Shown piece after piece: positions 41,561-51,239 of a stretch of 64,000 bases of DNA. The notes beneath the pieces were generated by a model that made no database searches, was not told the origin of the DNA, and was given only the letters and a program-made list of their open reading frames with translations. Each line of letters opens with the position of its first letter. Position 1 is the stretch's first letter. The stretch spans positions 368,612-432,611 of the forward strand of contig OZ025730.1 in assembly GCA_964019335.1 (NCBI GenBank). Direction: 5' to 3'. The DNA is from Diplonema japonicum (lineage: Eukaryota; Euglenozoa; Diplonemea; Diplonemida; Diplonemidae). The position numbers were made by a program, and so were the translations under genes.

Positions 41561-42232
41561 TTATTGCGCAAATTCTTTGTTGTACGCTCTGAGAGCTGAC
41601 TTATCTACAAAACATAGACAGATCGTCTTCAAGGGGGATTCTGTGCCTCGCTCTTCGATCGCCTGCTTAACTATTCTTGCTGACAATGGCACAGGGAAAG
41701 CATAGAAGCCGCAGCCAAGCAAGGGGATTCCGATAGTGGTGAAGTTGTGAGTAGTGCAGAGTGCAAAGGAGGACCTATAGCAAGCGAGCAGAGCGACGGG
41801 GTCCGGAAGAGATGTGTCAGGGTCAAGAAGAGGGGCAACTGTGTGAATGACAAACGACGCTGGGAGGTGGTAGCCTTTCGTTAAAACGGCTCGACCCACT
41901 TCACAACCGTTGTGAGTCGCACATTCACGAACTAGGTTCGACCCAGCCCTGTCGTGGATGGCCTTGTCGACCCCACCCCCGCCGAGCAGGCTCTCGTTTG
42001 CCGCGTTCACCACACAGTCAAGAGCCAGATTTGCAATGTCACTCATCACAAGAATGACTTGCACACCTCCTACGTCGACAACGGTACCCTCGCGCTTCAA
42101 CTTCTCTACGCCAGTCCCTTCTGTCTTGCTCTTCCATTCCTTTAAAGGCACTTCATAGTCAGCCTTGTCGGCATCCGTTTCAAACTTGGCAGTACGGTAC
42201 TTTTCCTTTGCCGCTTCGTAATACGAACTCAT
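41561..42232 (-). CDS. Macro-domain ADP-ribose-binding protein (MacroD-like)
   Basis: 223 aa, ATG at 42232. Macro domains bind ADP-ribose and derivatives; the MacroD/AF1521 class removes ADP-ribose from proteins or acetyl-ADP-ribose. The signature VVNAANESLLGGGGVDKAIHDRAG is intact, including the Asn and the Gly-rich loop, followed by GYHLPASFVIHTVAP and GIPLLGCGFYAFP, which closes the pyrophosphate site. The N-terminal 55 residues are a charged leader. It is 200 nt upstream (in transcription order) of the Nudix fusion gene. Confidence 0.88.
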   Translation of the reverse strand: MSSYYEAAKEKYRTAKFETDADKADYEVPLKEWKSKTEGTGVEKLKREGTVVDVGGVQVILVMSDIANLALDCVVNAANESLLGGGGVDKAIHDRAGSNLVRECATHNGCEVGRAVLTKGYHLPASFVIHTVAPLLDPDTSLPDPVALLACYRSSFALCTTHNFTTIGIPLLGCGFYAFPVPLSARIVKQAIEERGTESPLKTICLCFVDKSALRAYNKEFAQ

Positions 42233-42620
42233 CTTTGTTCTTTGTTCTTTGTGTATCCTTGTGTCTTGCCATTTGGGATACCGTGTATTATTAATATTGA
42301 AGAAAGAGAATAAAGTTGGAAGAAGAAAAAAAGAATCATGAAATAATACGAATAAAGGGCCGTGAGGGTTGCTGGAAAACAACCGAGAGATTCCGTACAC
42401 CGTGCAAAGGAACGACTAATGGTGACGGCGTGTAGATGTGAAGGTTCGTTTGAGCCATTACCATGTGCCGAGGCAAAGGTAAAGTGAAGAAGTCCATGCC
42501 CTTCCAACGGTCTCTTCCGCATGAGGATATCCCGAGGAGTCTAGGACTGTACCTATAACTTATTATGTGAATGTGAGTGAGACAGGAGACAGGCAAAAGC
42601 GGTTGCTGTGCCTGTTTGAA

Positions 42621-45014
42621 CTATTCTTCTTTCTCCACATCCCCTAAGGGCGCCGCGAACTCAGGTGAGTGCGGCAGCAGCAGAGGTGGGACGTCATCGC
42701 CCTCAGGTGACGACGGTAGGGAGTGAGATCCTGGACTAGCAAGTTGCTGCTCAAAACCATCAGCAGCGGGAAGCTGCACTGAGAGGAAGCTTGGGGTTCG
42801 AACAGGTCGTGGGGGAGGGGACTGCAGGTTTAAGCTGACAATACTGGCCGTCCCCGGGTACGCATTCCCGCCGAGCATGGCGACGATAGCTTGGTTCTGC
42901 TGGACCAGCGTCTCAACCTGCGCGTTGATGCTACGCGTTGTTCGCTCTAACCTCAGCACACTTTCCTCGACCCTGCGGATCCTGTCATCGGTTTCACCTC
43001 CGATCTCGGAGTGAAAAGCTCTTGATGTCGCCACCGCCGGCTGGATGGCCCTCCGAATACGAGGCAGCGCAGCTCTAGATGAGCCACCATCCGACCCCAT
43101 AGAGTCAGTGTCTGCCCTGCTGCGAGACTGATTGTCATGGGCTCTGGGGGTGCCGGGATCAGTATTACTGTTGTAACTATTGCCCAGCGTGTTGTTTGTT
43201 GGAAGCAGAGTGAGCTTCACACACCCGTCATCTTCAAAGCATTGATCCGCATGGTGTATACTCTGTGCGTGTTCACCATTCACAGACACTAAAAGCATGC
43301 CCACACGAATACCGACCCTGTCAGCAGCGCTCCCTGGTTCCACACTGTCGACATTGAGCACGCCAGTGTCAGACTCATCCCACACGATGCCTAGAAGGTC
43401 CTCTATGTCTTCTTGTTCAAGATCGAAGCAGATCCCAGCATCGTTCGTGATCTGCCTTTCTTCCATAAGCTCTTTTACTGCTGCATGAAGATCTTCGTGC
43501 TTCAAGATCATTCCGGAGAACTCTCTTCGCTTCAGCCGGAACAATTTGCAGTACGTCAGCGTCCCCACGTTCGCCGTTCTTTTATTGTCGGTTAACAGTG
43601 CCATTTCCCCAAAGAACCCCCCTGGTTTGATGATCCCCCAATGCGCGCCTTCTGAAGATGTAACCTCTGCTATTCCATGGGCTTGGAAGTACATCTCCTT
43701 TCCCTCTTCACCTGCCTTAATTATCTGGTGTTCCGGCTCCAGGATACAAACGGCTAACGCATTGGCAAGGTCTACGCGGCACATCATCGATAGCTGCTTG
43801 AACATGGGAACCATTCCGATAACCTCGATCTTTGCAAAGAGCTCTACACGTTCCTTCATGAGCTTGGGAAGGGTTTGCAGGACTTTCATTACACCGCCAC
43901 CGACATCAGAGTGCAGCTGGTGGTACTGGAAGGCAAGAACTTCATTGGCGAGCTGATCAGGGATGTGGTAGATTTCCAAAACGGAAAGGGTTTCCTTCAT
44001 CTTGTCGGCGCGGTCTGACTGCAAGTCGCCTTTTTGCATTTTGGAGGAGATTTTTGAGATAACTAAACCTTGGACCACCACACCAATGATAAACAAGACG
44101 GAAGCGAAAAGTTGTTTTCTTGTGCTGTCCACCTCGACATCACCATAACCCACCGTTGTTACTGTATACAGTGTCCAGTACAAGGCTTGCACATATGAGT
44201 AAGACGCGCTGGTGGTTCCTTTGACGCCTTCCTTGTTCAGCATCATCCAACATACTGAAATCCCGTTCACTGCCATTGCGCAATAAAACACCAGCTTCAG
44301 CATCGGTACCACTGTGAAATAGTATTTCACAGACTTTGGACGCAGCTTCACAGGAGTGACAACCTGGAACAGCTGGGGGATTGATGAGAACTTCAGGACT
44401 TTAAGATGCATGAGCGCTAGATGTGCCCAGTCTCTTTCAAGAGAGTCACTTGAGGTAACCAGCAATGTGACAATATCAAAGGGAAGGGCGGCACAGAGGT
44501 CCCTGAAGAACTCAACAGATGTGAGATAGCGAGACCTGATTTGGGGGGGATCGTCAATCAGCAAGGTTCCATCAAGAAATGCTGTTTGAAGTTTGAGAAA
44601 GATATCTGCCACGAAGACCACGGTGCAGATGATCTCGGTGATGTCGTGGGCGAGCATGCCACCTACGAGGTGCTTCCTTGTCATTGCATATTGACAGGGC
44701 ATGAACATGCCGTAGTACGAGAGACACAGCAGGATCAAGGTGTCCCAGTACCACAGTCTCATGTCATCGGGATGCAAAGACACGGACTCCATCGCTTCCT
44801 CCAGCCTTGCAAGCGTTTTGTCGGATTTCGACAACGTCTGCACTGGCTTGCTATTTACACCAAACGCCCCAGATTCATATTTTTTCGACACTCTTCTCTG
44901 GTACATCCTGCTCTCGTCGCCCTTTTCACTTGTATTGCAACTCCTATCATATGCTGGCGACCTCGGCTCGCTGCCAAGTCCATCTGAGAAAGAAAAAGAC
45001 ATTAACCGGGGCAT
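42621..45014 (-). CDS. Cyclic-nucleotide-binding K+ channel with PDZ domain
   Basis: 797 aa, ATG at 45014. Six transmembrane segments lie between about residues 90 and 320. The S4 equivalent (LMHLKVLKFSSIPQLF...PVKLRPK) has few Arg. The pore contains the K+ selectivity filter TVGYGD (287-292). A C-linker follows, then a cyclic-nucleotide-binding domain at about 405-500, with GFFGEMALLTDNKRTANV, including the conserved Glu and Arg that hold the phosphate. A PDZ domain lies at about 540-605. The C-terminus has a short coiled coil (RIRRVEESVLRLERTTRS) and low-complexity sequence. PDZ on a channel of this class is uncommon; it may tether the channel. Confidence 0.85.
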   Translation of the reverse strand: MPRLMSFSFSDGLGSEPRSPAYDRSCNTSEKGDESRMYQRRVSKKYESGAFGVNSKPVQTLSKSDKTLARLEEAMESVSLHPDDMRLWYWDTLILLCLSYYGMFMPCQYAMTRKHLVGGMLAHDITEIICTVVFVADIFLKLQTAFLDGTLLIDDPPQIRSRYLTSVEFFRDLCAALPFDIVTLLVTSSDSLERDWAHLALMHLKVLKFSSIPQLFQVVTPVKLRPKSVKYYFTVVPMLKLVFYCAMAVNGISVCWMMLNKEGVKGTTSASYSYVQALYWTLYTVTTVGYGDVEVDSTRKQLFASVLFIIGVVVQGLVISKISSKMQKGDLQSDRADKMKETLSVLEIYHIPDQLANEVLAFQYHQLHSDVGGGVMKVLQTLPKLMKERVELFAKIEVIGMVPMFKQLSMMCRVDLANALAVCILEPEHQIIKAGEEGKEMYFQAHGIAEVTSSEGAHWGIIKPGGFFGEMALLTDNKRTANVGTLTYCKLFRLKRREFSGMILKHEDLHAAVKELMEERQITNDAGICFDLEQEDIEDLLGIVWDESDTGVLNVDSVEPGSAADRVGIRVGMLLVSVNGEHAQSIHHADQCFEDDGCVKLTLLPTNNTLGNSYNSNTDPGTPRAHDNQSRSRADTDSMGSDGGSSRAALPRIRRAIQPAVATSRAFHSEIGGETDDRIRRVEESVLRLERTTRSINAQVETLVQQNQAIVAMLGGNAYPGTASIVSLNLQSPPPRPVRTPSFLSVQLPAADGFEQQLASPGSHSLPSSPEGDDVPPLLLPHSPEFAAPLGDVEKEE

Positions 45015-45148
45015 GGTCGCAGGGCATGTGTTAGTTGTGTGGCTATTTCCCTATCTTTTCTGTTTTACATGTTGCTCATGATACGACGCAGGTGTCACGA
45101 AAAGGTGCTTTTTCTTGTTTGTTTGGAAAAACAAAGCCAATTGCCCTC

Positions 45149-46645
45149 TTATTGAATCTTGAAGTCACGTGATTTTTTGCCTGATGAGGACCTGCACATC
45201 CAATGGCTCGCTGTAGGCCTTGTGATGTTGGTGACAACATCGCCCTTCCTTGGCGAGCCGACTTGTTCACGCAACCCAGTGACGTACTGGAAAGTCCGTT
45301 CTGATGCTTGCTGAAGTTGCTGCGCTTCTGCTATGGTTGCATTGCGTATGATACTTGTCATTTCAGCTTTTTTGCGGATATCTTCTTGCTGCTCTGCAAG
45401 CTCCTTTTGTCTCTTGAGTGCTTGGTGGTTCCGAAGATCTCTTTGCTGTTCTGCTCTGTAGTTTTCGCGCTTCACCCGCTGAGCCTCTTCCTCCGCAGCG
45501 TACTTCTTATTGATCTCAGACTGCTCAGCAGCAGCTTTCTGCTCTGCTTCTCTTTCTTTCATGTCCAACGTGGCCAGCATCTCAGGTGTGAAGACTGATT
45601 CGCCAAAATGCCGCAGCTTTTGAAGTTTCTTCGCACGTTTCTTCTTCTCTGTCAACACTATTTTCTGCACAGTCGTGTGTATGTTGGAGTCACTCTTTGG
45701 GTTGTTGTCTATTGCCAACCCATGTTTCTTTTCAAGCTGCTTCAGCTCTCGATGTTGCTTGTTCACTTCGGCTGCCTCCTGATATATCTTTTTTCTGTTC
45801 AGGGCCACTTGCAACTCGCGGTTTTTTTCAGCATTCAGAGCGACGTCTTGTTGTTTTCTTATTAGTTCGTTCTGTCGCTTTCTCTCCTCACGCACTTCCT
45901 GCTTCTTCTCATCGAGTACCTTCATGTCTCTCTGCATTTGTCGGGCAACATTGGTTTTGTACGCCACGATGCGCCCTTTTTCGTCGGTGTCGTGTTGCTG
46001 CTGCGACGCAAGCATCCTGTTCTGCATGGAAACAAATGTATCATCCATCGCCCTTTCCTCGGCAGTGCGCTGTTTCGTGAGCTCCATTTGCATCTCAAGT
46101 GCTTTTTTTTGCTGTTTTGCAATCTCTGCTGCCTTTGTCCTGTTGTTCTGCATCTCCTCTTTATATCTGGAGACATCGTTGTGCATCTTAACGGCCCACT
46201 CAGATTGTTCCCTTTTTTTTAGTTGCTCTCTTCGCGGGTTTACAGCAGGGCGCGGCCACAGGTCAGATAGAGATATCACGTTCCGTTGTGTTTTGTAGTC
46301 GCCATTAGCATTGTGTTGACCATCTGGAGGGGTTGGTATATAATCGCAGTGATTGACTGGGCGCTTCTCTTTACCTGGTTCTACTGGCAGGGTTTTAAGG
46401 CGTCTTGCTTGCAGCTCTTGGTTTTCAGCTAACCTTGCTTTTAAGATATGACGCACCTGCTTCATAGTTACCGGATTGTTCTGTTTCATCAACTTGTCCA
46501 AGGTGTCCTTCACCTTCTCCTTCATATCACGAGACACTGCAGACCCTGTTCTGATCTTGTAGTCTCTAGAAACCTTGTCGACAATTCGTTGTTTGATACA
46601 TTCCTCTCTTTTTTTCGTTCTCTCGAGCGTGTTCGCGAATTCCAT
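45149..46645 (-). CDS. Coiled-coil protein of the TPH/CFAP type
   Basis: 498 aa from the ATG at 46645; the frame also opens upstream through a G-run. Nearly all of it is charged alpha helix with many Glu, Lys, Arg and Gln, typical of trichohyalin/plectin-homology ciliary and flagellar proteins. Examples are EEMQNNRTKAAEIAKQQKKA and QRDLRNHQALKRQKELAEQQ. The last 40 residues are not coiled. No precise orthologue is named; a role in axoneme or basal body is inferred from composition. Confidence 0.7.
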   Translation of the reverse strand: MEFANTLERTKKREECIKQRIVDKVSRDYKIRTGSAVSRDMKEKVKDTLDKLMKQNNPVTMKQVRHILKARLAENQELQARRLKTLPVEPGKEKRPVNHCDYIPTPPDGQHNANGDYKTQRNVISLSDLWPRPAVNPRREQLKKREQSEWAVKMHNDVSRYKEEMQNNRTKAAEIAKQQKKALEMQMELTKQRTAEERAMDDTFVSMQNRMLASQQQHDTDEKGRIVAYKTNVARQMQRDMKVLDEKKQEVREERKRQNELIRKQQDVALNAEKNRELQVALNRKKIYQEAAEVNKQHRELKQLEKKHGLAIDNNPKSDSNIHTTVQKIVLTEKKKRAKKLQKLRHFGESVFTPEMLATLDMKEREAEQKAAAEQSEINKKYAAEEEAQRVKRENYRAEQQRDLRNHQALKRQKELAEQQEDIRKKAEMTSIIRNATIAEAQQLQQASERTFQYVTGLREQVGSPRKGDVVTNITRPTASHWMCRSSSGKKSRDFKIQ

Positions 46646-46833
46646 TTGCCTCCCCCCCCCCCCCCCCCCCCCTTCTTTTTTCTTTGACACTTGATCGAAG
46701 CCTAATCATTTTCACTTGTTGGGACACGAAAGCAAAAAAGTGCATTCAAGTAACCAAAGAAACCTGGTCTGACCCCTCCTAATGCCCAGGTTCAGTGCAG
46801 TTGTATTGAACGCATAAACCGGACTCAACGCAA

Positions 46834-46871
46834 TATAGGGAGGGGGGTCCGAGAGGGGTCCCCTCCCTATA
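46834..46871. other. 12-bp perfect hairpin
   Basis: TATAGGGAGGGG (46,834-46,845) pairs exactly with CCCCTCCCTATA (46,860-46,871); the loop is 14 nt. It lies in the spacer upstream of the TPH gene. The function is unknown; it could mark an element end or an RNA processing signal. Confidence 0.5.
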
Positions 46872-46879
46872 GTGGGGCA

Positions 46880-47417
46880 TGACCTATGAAAGAGTCCATC
46901 AGGGTTGGACCTAAGTAGGCAATCATTTTATGACCGACATATAGCAGGGAAATAAAAAGGTGATACTAAGGCATAACCAGGATAGGGTCTCAATGAGACA
47001 ATGCTAATATTGTTGGCACCACCACATATCTAAGGCATCAATGGTGTGCTTATTCAGAATTTTGCAGAAAAACCAAAAAGAAAAGGGCCTCTTGCAGCCG
47101 AAAAAAAAACAACAGCGACCGTGGTCTAGTGGCATGACAGAACCCAGATATTCAAGGTTCCTGCCCGGGTTCGATTCCCGGCGGTCGCATCTTTTTTTAA
47201 ACTCAAAATGAGACCTTAACACAACAATTTTGAAAAGTTAATTACTTTCAAGGAAAATGTCCGGAAGCAAACTCGGAAGTTTTTCCTTGCGGATATTTTC
47301 CTTCTTGGTTTTCCTCGTTTTAGTATTCAAGAATGGCAGAAAAAAATCTAGAGGGGGGTTTATTAAAGGGACCCAAATGGTTTTTTTCTCTCTTTTTTTT
47401 TTCCTCGTTTTCTTTTT
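46880..47417. other. Spacer holding the tRNA-like gene
   Basis: Apart from the tRNA-like gene at 47,115-47,189, no coding frame is credible. From 47,190 on it is A/T-rich. Confidence 0.5.
47115..47189 (+). tRNA. tRNA-type gene with an 11-nt anticodon loop
   Basis: 75 nt. Acceptor GCGACCG pairs with CGGTCGC, D-arm GTC...GAC, the anticodon stem GAACC pairs with GGTTC, T-arm CCGGG-TTCGATT-CCCGG, discriminator A, followed by a T7 run. All stems are perfect, but the anticodon loop is CAGATATTCAA, 11 nt instead of 7, and has no T at position 33 in any simple reading. The body looks like tRNA-Gly or -Glu. It may carry a 4-nt intron or be a pseudogene. Confidence 0.75.
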
Positions 47418-49767
47418 TTACCCCTTCAGGAGCTGAACTTCCTTTTTCAATGAGTCATTCTCTCGGCGTGTTTCGTCCAATTCTTTTTTGAAGCTGTTTT
47501 TTTGCACGTTAATCTCGCCCATTTGCACTTTGAGCACTTTTATCCTGCTCGAATTTTGCCTCTTCAGTTCTTCGACCTGTGTTTTGATAATCTTAACTTA
47601 AACATCATACCTCCTGACTGCCCCCCTCAATTGGTTTGATTGTCTGTTTTTCTGCTTGAAGAGTCTTGCACAAAATGGCAACTTTCTCCAGTTGCTTGAG
47701 CCTATTGTGGTACTGTGCAGTGACAGTGTCGCAGGCAACTGTGACCTCCTGCACAGTTGCTATCGTTGTCTCGAGTGCAAGGTTGCCAGCACTTTCTTCT
47801 GTTGGTTTCTGGCATGCGTTTCTAAGGAGCTCGTTCTGGGCCTGCACAGTATCTCGTTCAGCTTCAGCATCAGCAACTCTGTCCTTTAAATCTTCTAGAT
47901 GCAAAGTGCTGTTCCGCAAAGCATCATTTTCATTTTGCATATTTCGAACCTGTGCTTCAAGAGTTGTTTTCTCTGCCTCCACGTCTGCCAGCTTGTTTCT
48001 TAGAGTTTGTATGTCCCCAACTTGCTCTTCTAATTGCGCGATCTTCATAGATATTTTGTCTTCATCAGATTTTGTAACGAGAACCGATTCTTGCCTGCTC
48101 TCCGCTTTATTCAATTTATCCTTTAAGTTCTCTGCCTCTAGCGTTGCTCTCTTAACTTGCGCTTCCAACTGGAATATTGTCTCAGTAGCCTCATTCTCCT
48201 TATCGGATTTAGCTGAGAGCAACCCATTATTCTGTACTTCCAGTGCTTCTATTGTCGTTTCCGCTTCGACAAGCTTATCCATCAGGTTTTTATGTTCTCG
48301 CTCAGCTTTTTGAATGTCAGCTTCGAACTGCACCGCTCTCGCTGCTTCTCTGGTTTGCTCCTCGCCAGACTTTAAATAAAGATAGCTCTTTTCATCTTTC
48401 TCGTTCGCAAGTTCGTCTTGAAGATCTTGGACTTGTGCCTCTAGTTGGGTTATCTTTGCAGATTCTTTGGTTTCTTCGTTCGACTTTGCTAAAAGAACGT
48501 CGGTAGCATTCCTGTCCTTCTCTATGTTGTCTAGCTTGCCTTGAAGCCTCTGGATATGTGCTTCTAGCTCTGTTGTTTTCGCAACTTCCTCGAGCTGTTC
48601 GTTGGATTTTGTCAGAAGTATGCTGTTCTGAGCCTCAAGAGCCTTTTTCCCGTTCTCTACTTCATCGAGCCTTTCCTGTAAGAGCTGCATCTGGGTCTCG
48701 AATTGTGCCACTTTTTCCAGCTCTTGGTCACTGTCAGCCAATTTGTTCTTTAAAGCACTAAGTTCCGTTTCGAGCGCTTTCTTTTCGTTCCACATGGTCT
48801 GGGCTTGTTTTTCCAGGTGGGCCACTGTCTGTGCACTGTCTTTAACAGACAAGAGCGTGCTGTTTTGTAGCTTGAGCGCCTCGTTCTCGGCTTCTACTTC
48901 AGCAAGGGTCTCACGTAAGTCTTCCACAAGACGCGGGGCTGTGTCAATGGATTGGTTCACACGTGTCGTGAGTTCGGCTGCAGTGTTCTCCGCCTTATGA
49001 AGCTTTTTAAGGGTTTTGTGCGAGTCTTTAAGAGCATCTTCTACAAGCTTGACTATCGTAGGAAAGTCGGAGTCCAAAGGTGCCTTGATAAGCGCCCCAA
49101 AAGCCCAGATCTGGTTTTCCAACGTTGCAGCATCCGAAGAAGGTGGTTGCTGCTGCTTTTCCAACCTGCGCAGTAGTTCTGAGTTCTCTTTATGCTGCCG
49201 CTGCATGGCGGTGATAGCATCTTCAAGAGACTTCCTGAGCTTGAATATCTGGGTCTCAGACTCTGCAAGCTTATGATCTAAACTGCTGATGACTGAATCC
49301 TTAATCTCGATAGTATGCTTCAGGAGGGTTGCGTCTCCGCTCGACTCTTTTGCGGATTCATGTGCCTTTTTCAATTCCTTGTAGTTCTGTCCCGTTACTG
49401 CCAGCTCTGTTTCTGCTATGTGCAGATTTTTCCTAAGATTGTGTAGTTCTTCCTCAACTTTCCGCAAACTGTCAAAATGTTGGTCTTCCAGTTTGCAATA
49501 TTCCGCCTGCCAACTCTTCTTCATGCTCTCTATGCGTTCTGCGGCAGCAGCTTCAAACTTGGCTCGCATTTGCTCTAGCTTCTTTGCATAATTGCTCTCC
49601 TGTGCTTCCACTTTCACATTCTCGCTCTGGTTTACATGAGGGGTTGACTTCTCCTTCCGCGCTCTCCTCTGCGTACTGTGTACATCCAACGCCAGTCTGG
49701 TCAGATCTGAGGATATCTCTTTATCCTTTGCATGGATGCCCCTAACCTGGGCCTCCAGGTACGACAT
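47418..49767 (-). CDS. Long coiled-coil protein (2 exons)
   Basis: Exons 49767-47611 and 47576-47418 joined in phase 0 across a 34-nt intron (GAG|GTATGATG...AACACAG), about 771 aa. Almost all of it is coiled coil with heptad Leu/Ile/Ala and many Glu, Lys and Asn. Several sections repeat a unit ending in LEAQ(V/I)Q-(D/R)LQ-(D/G)(E/K)L. There is no motor or membrane segment. Golgin-, centriolar- or flagellar-type scaffolding is plausible. The second exon continues the coiled coil to the TAA, which supports the join. The intron is among the shortest known for spliceosomal introns. Confidence 0.78.
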
Positions 49768-49961
49768 TTGTGCCCCTAACCTGTTTGCTTTTACAATATG
49801 AGAGAAAGAATATGAGAGAAAAATTTACCAACCTAAAACATACAAAAGAGAATGTAAGTAAAAATACACACATAAAAACATACAAATGAGAATGTAAGTA
49901 AACAGCCTACCAAAAGGGTATTCTCTACTGGATCAGGATCTGTGTTGTGTTGACTTGATTG

Positions 49962-51239
49962 TCAATCATACCCAAATGCCTGGGGCCTATCTTGTCTCAT
50001 GCTGCTTTGGTATTCTTCTTGCAATCGTGTAGGCCCGTCTCCGTATCGATAAACAGCAACACCGCTTCTTCCGCCTGCTGGTGTAACCATCTCTGTTGGG
50101 TTTGTGTGAACCTGTCCGGGTCCTCGACGCCTAGGGCCGGTTTGATTTTGAGTCCCGGGGTGACTCAGAGCTGTGCCGCCTTCACCGGTGAGACCTCCCC
50201 AAGAAGGTTGATTTTGACTATCAATGTTCCCAGTGCCAGGGCTGCCCTGTTGCCTCTTAGCTACTCGTGCAAAAGGAAGCGGCGACGATTCATAAACTCC
50301 TCCCGGAAGGGGTTCGTAAGGGCTCCTCCCACCACCGCCACCTCCACCTCCACCGCCACTACCACCTAGACCACCACCTCTTCTTTCATGCCCGCTATAC
50401 ATCCTGTCGTTTCTGCCGCCGTAGTCTTCATTACCGCTCCTTCCACTTCCACTCCATTCTGTGTGCCCAGGAGAACCTGGTTGTCTGTTCAAGTAGGAAT
50501 GTGGGTATGTCTTGTTCAGTGTATGAGAATGCGTTGGTAGATTCTCGTGTTCTTGAGGCGGTGCAACCTCTCCCATTTGTGGCTGCCTCATTCCCTTAAA
50601 AACGCCTGCCCTCGCTGCCTGTTCTTGGTAAGGCTCCAAATCATTTCGATACTCGTAGGAACGGATGGGGTCATGGAATTTCCCGTTGGGAGTAAGGGGG
50701 GCTGGGACAGGGAGTTGGTAGGGATTCAGGGCATTTGTTGTCATGAGTGCAGACTGTTGCTGCTGCTGTTGCTGTTGCTGGTGTTGATGTTGGTGTTGAT
50801 AGTGGTGTATGTGTTGTTGTTGCTGCTGGAGTTGTGGGTGCTGTGCCACCGATGGGGCATTTCTTTGAGAAGGCATTATACCATGATTGCAATTGGGGCA
50901 ACGGCCGAACTCTTGCTTTGTGTGCTGGGGTGCATACTGCTGCCTCAACTGTTGTTGATATGGCACACGCTGGGGCTGGGGGGCGTGTGTTGACACATGC
51001 TGGGGCTGGAGGGCGTGGGTTGACACATGCTGTCGTTGAATAACTTGGTTAGGCATTGTGCTCTTCTGTGATTGAGCTGCGTTCCACATTTGCATCGGTA
51101 CTTGTTGAGAGCCTCCACCACTGCTGTAAGTCACCACACCACGTGCTCCTGTCACTCTTAACTGACTCAGCGGTACACTTGCATCTTGCAGCATCTGCTG
51201 TTCAGGATGGATGCCCAGATCATATCCTTCCTGCTGCAT
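49962..51239 (-). CDS. Disordered Gln/Gly-rich protein
   Basis: 425 aa, ATG at 51239. It is low-complexity: a His/Gln array at about 130-165, a Gly array at about 290-305 and Pro-rich flanks. One CPNC pair with a nearby Cys (FGRCPNCNHG) might be half a zinc motif. It is the first gene of the leftward cluster in this window and lies next to the repeat region. Function unknown; RNA-binding or scaffold roles are common for such proteins. Confidence 0.6.
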   Translation of the reverse strand: MQQEGYDLGIHPEQQMLQDASVPLSQLRVTGARGVVTYSSGGGSQQVPMQMWNAAQSQKSTMPNQVIQRQHVSTHALQPQHVSTHAPQPQRVPYQQQLRQQYAPQHTKQEFGRCPNCNHGIMPSQRNAPSVAQHPQLQQQQQHIHHYQHQHQHQQQQQQQQQSALMTTNALNPYQLPVPAPLTPNGKFHDPIRSYEYRNDLEPYQEQAARAGVFKGMRQPQMGEVAPPQEHENLPTHSHTLNKTYPHSYLNRQPGSPGHTEWSGSGRSGNEDYGGRNDRMYSGHERRGGGLGGSGGGGGGGGGGRSPYEPLPGGVYESSPLPFARVAKRQQGSPGTGNIDSQNQPSWGGLTGEGGTALSHPGTQNQTGPRRRGPGQVHTNPTEMVTPAGGRSGVAVYRYGDGPTRLQEEYQSSMRQDRPQAFGYD

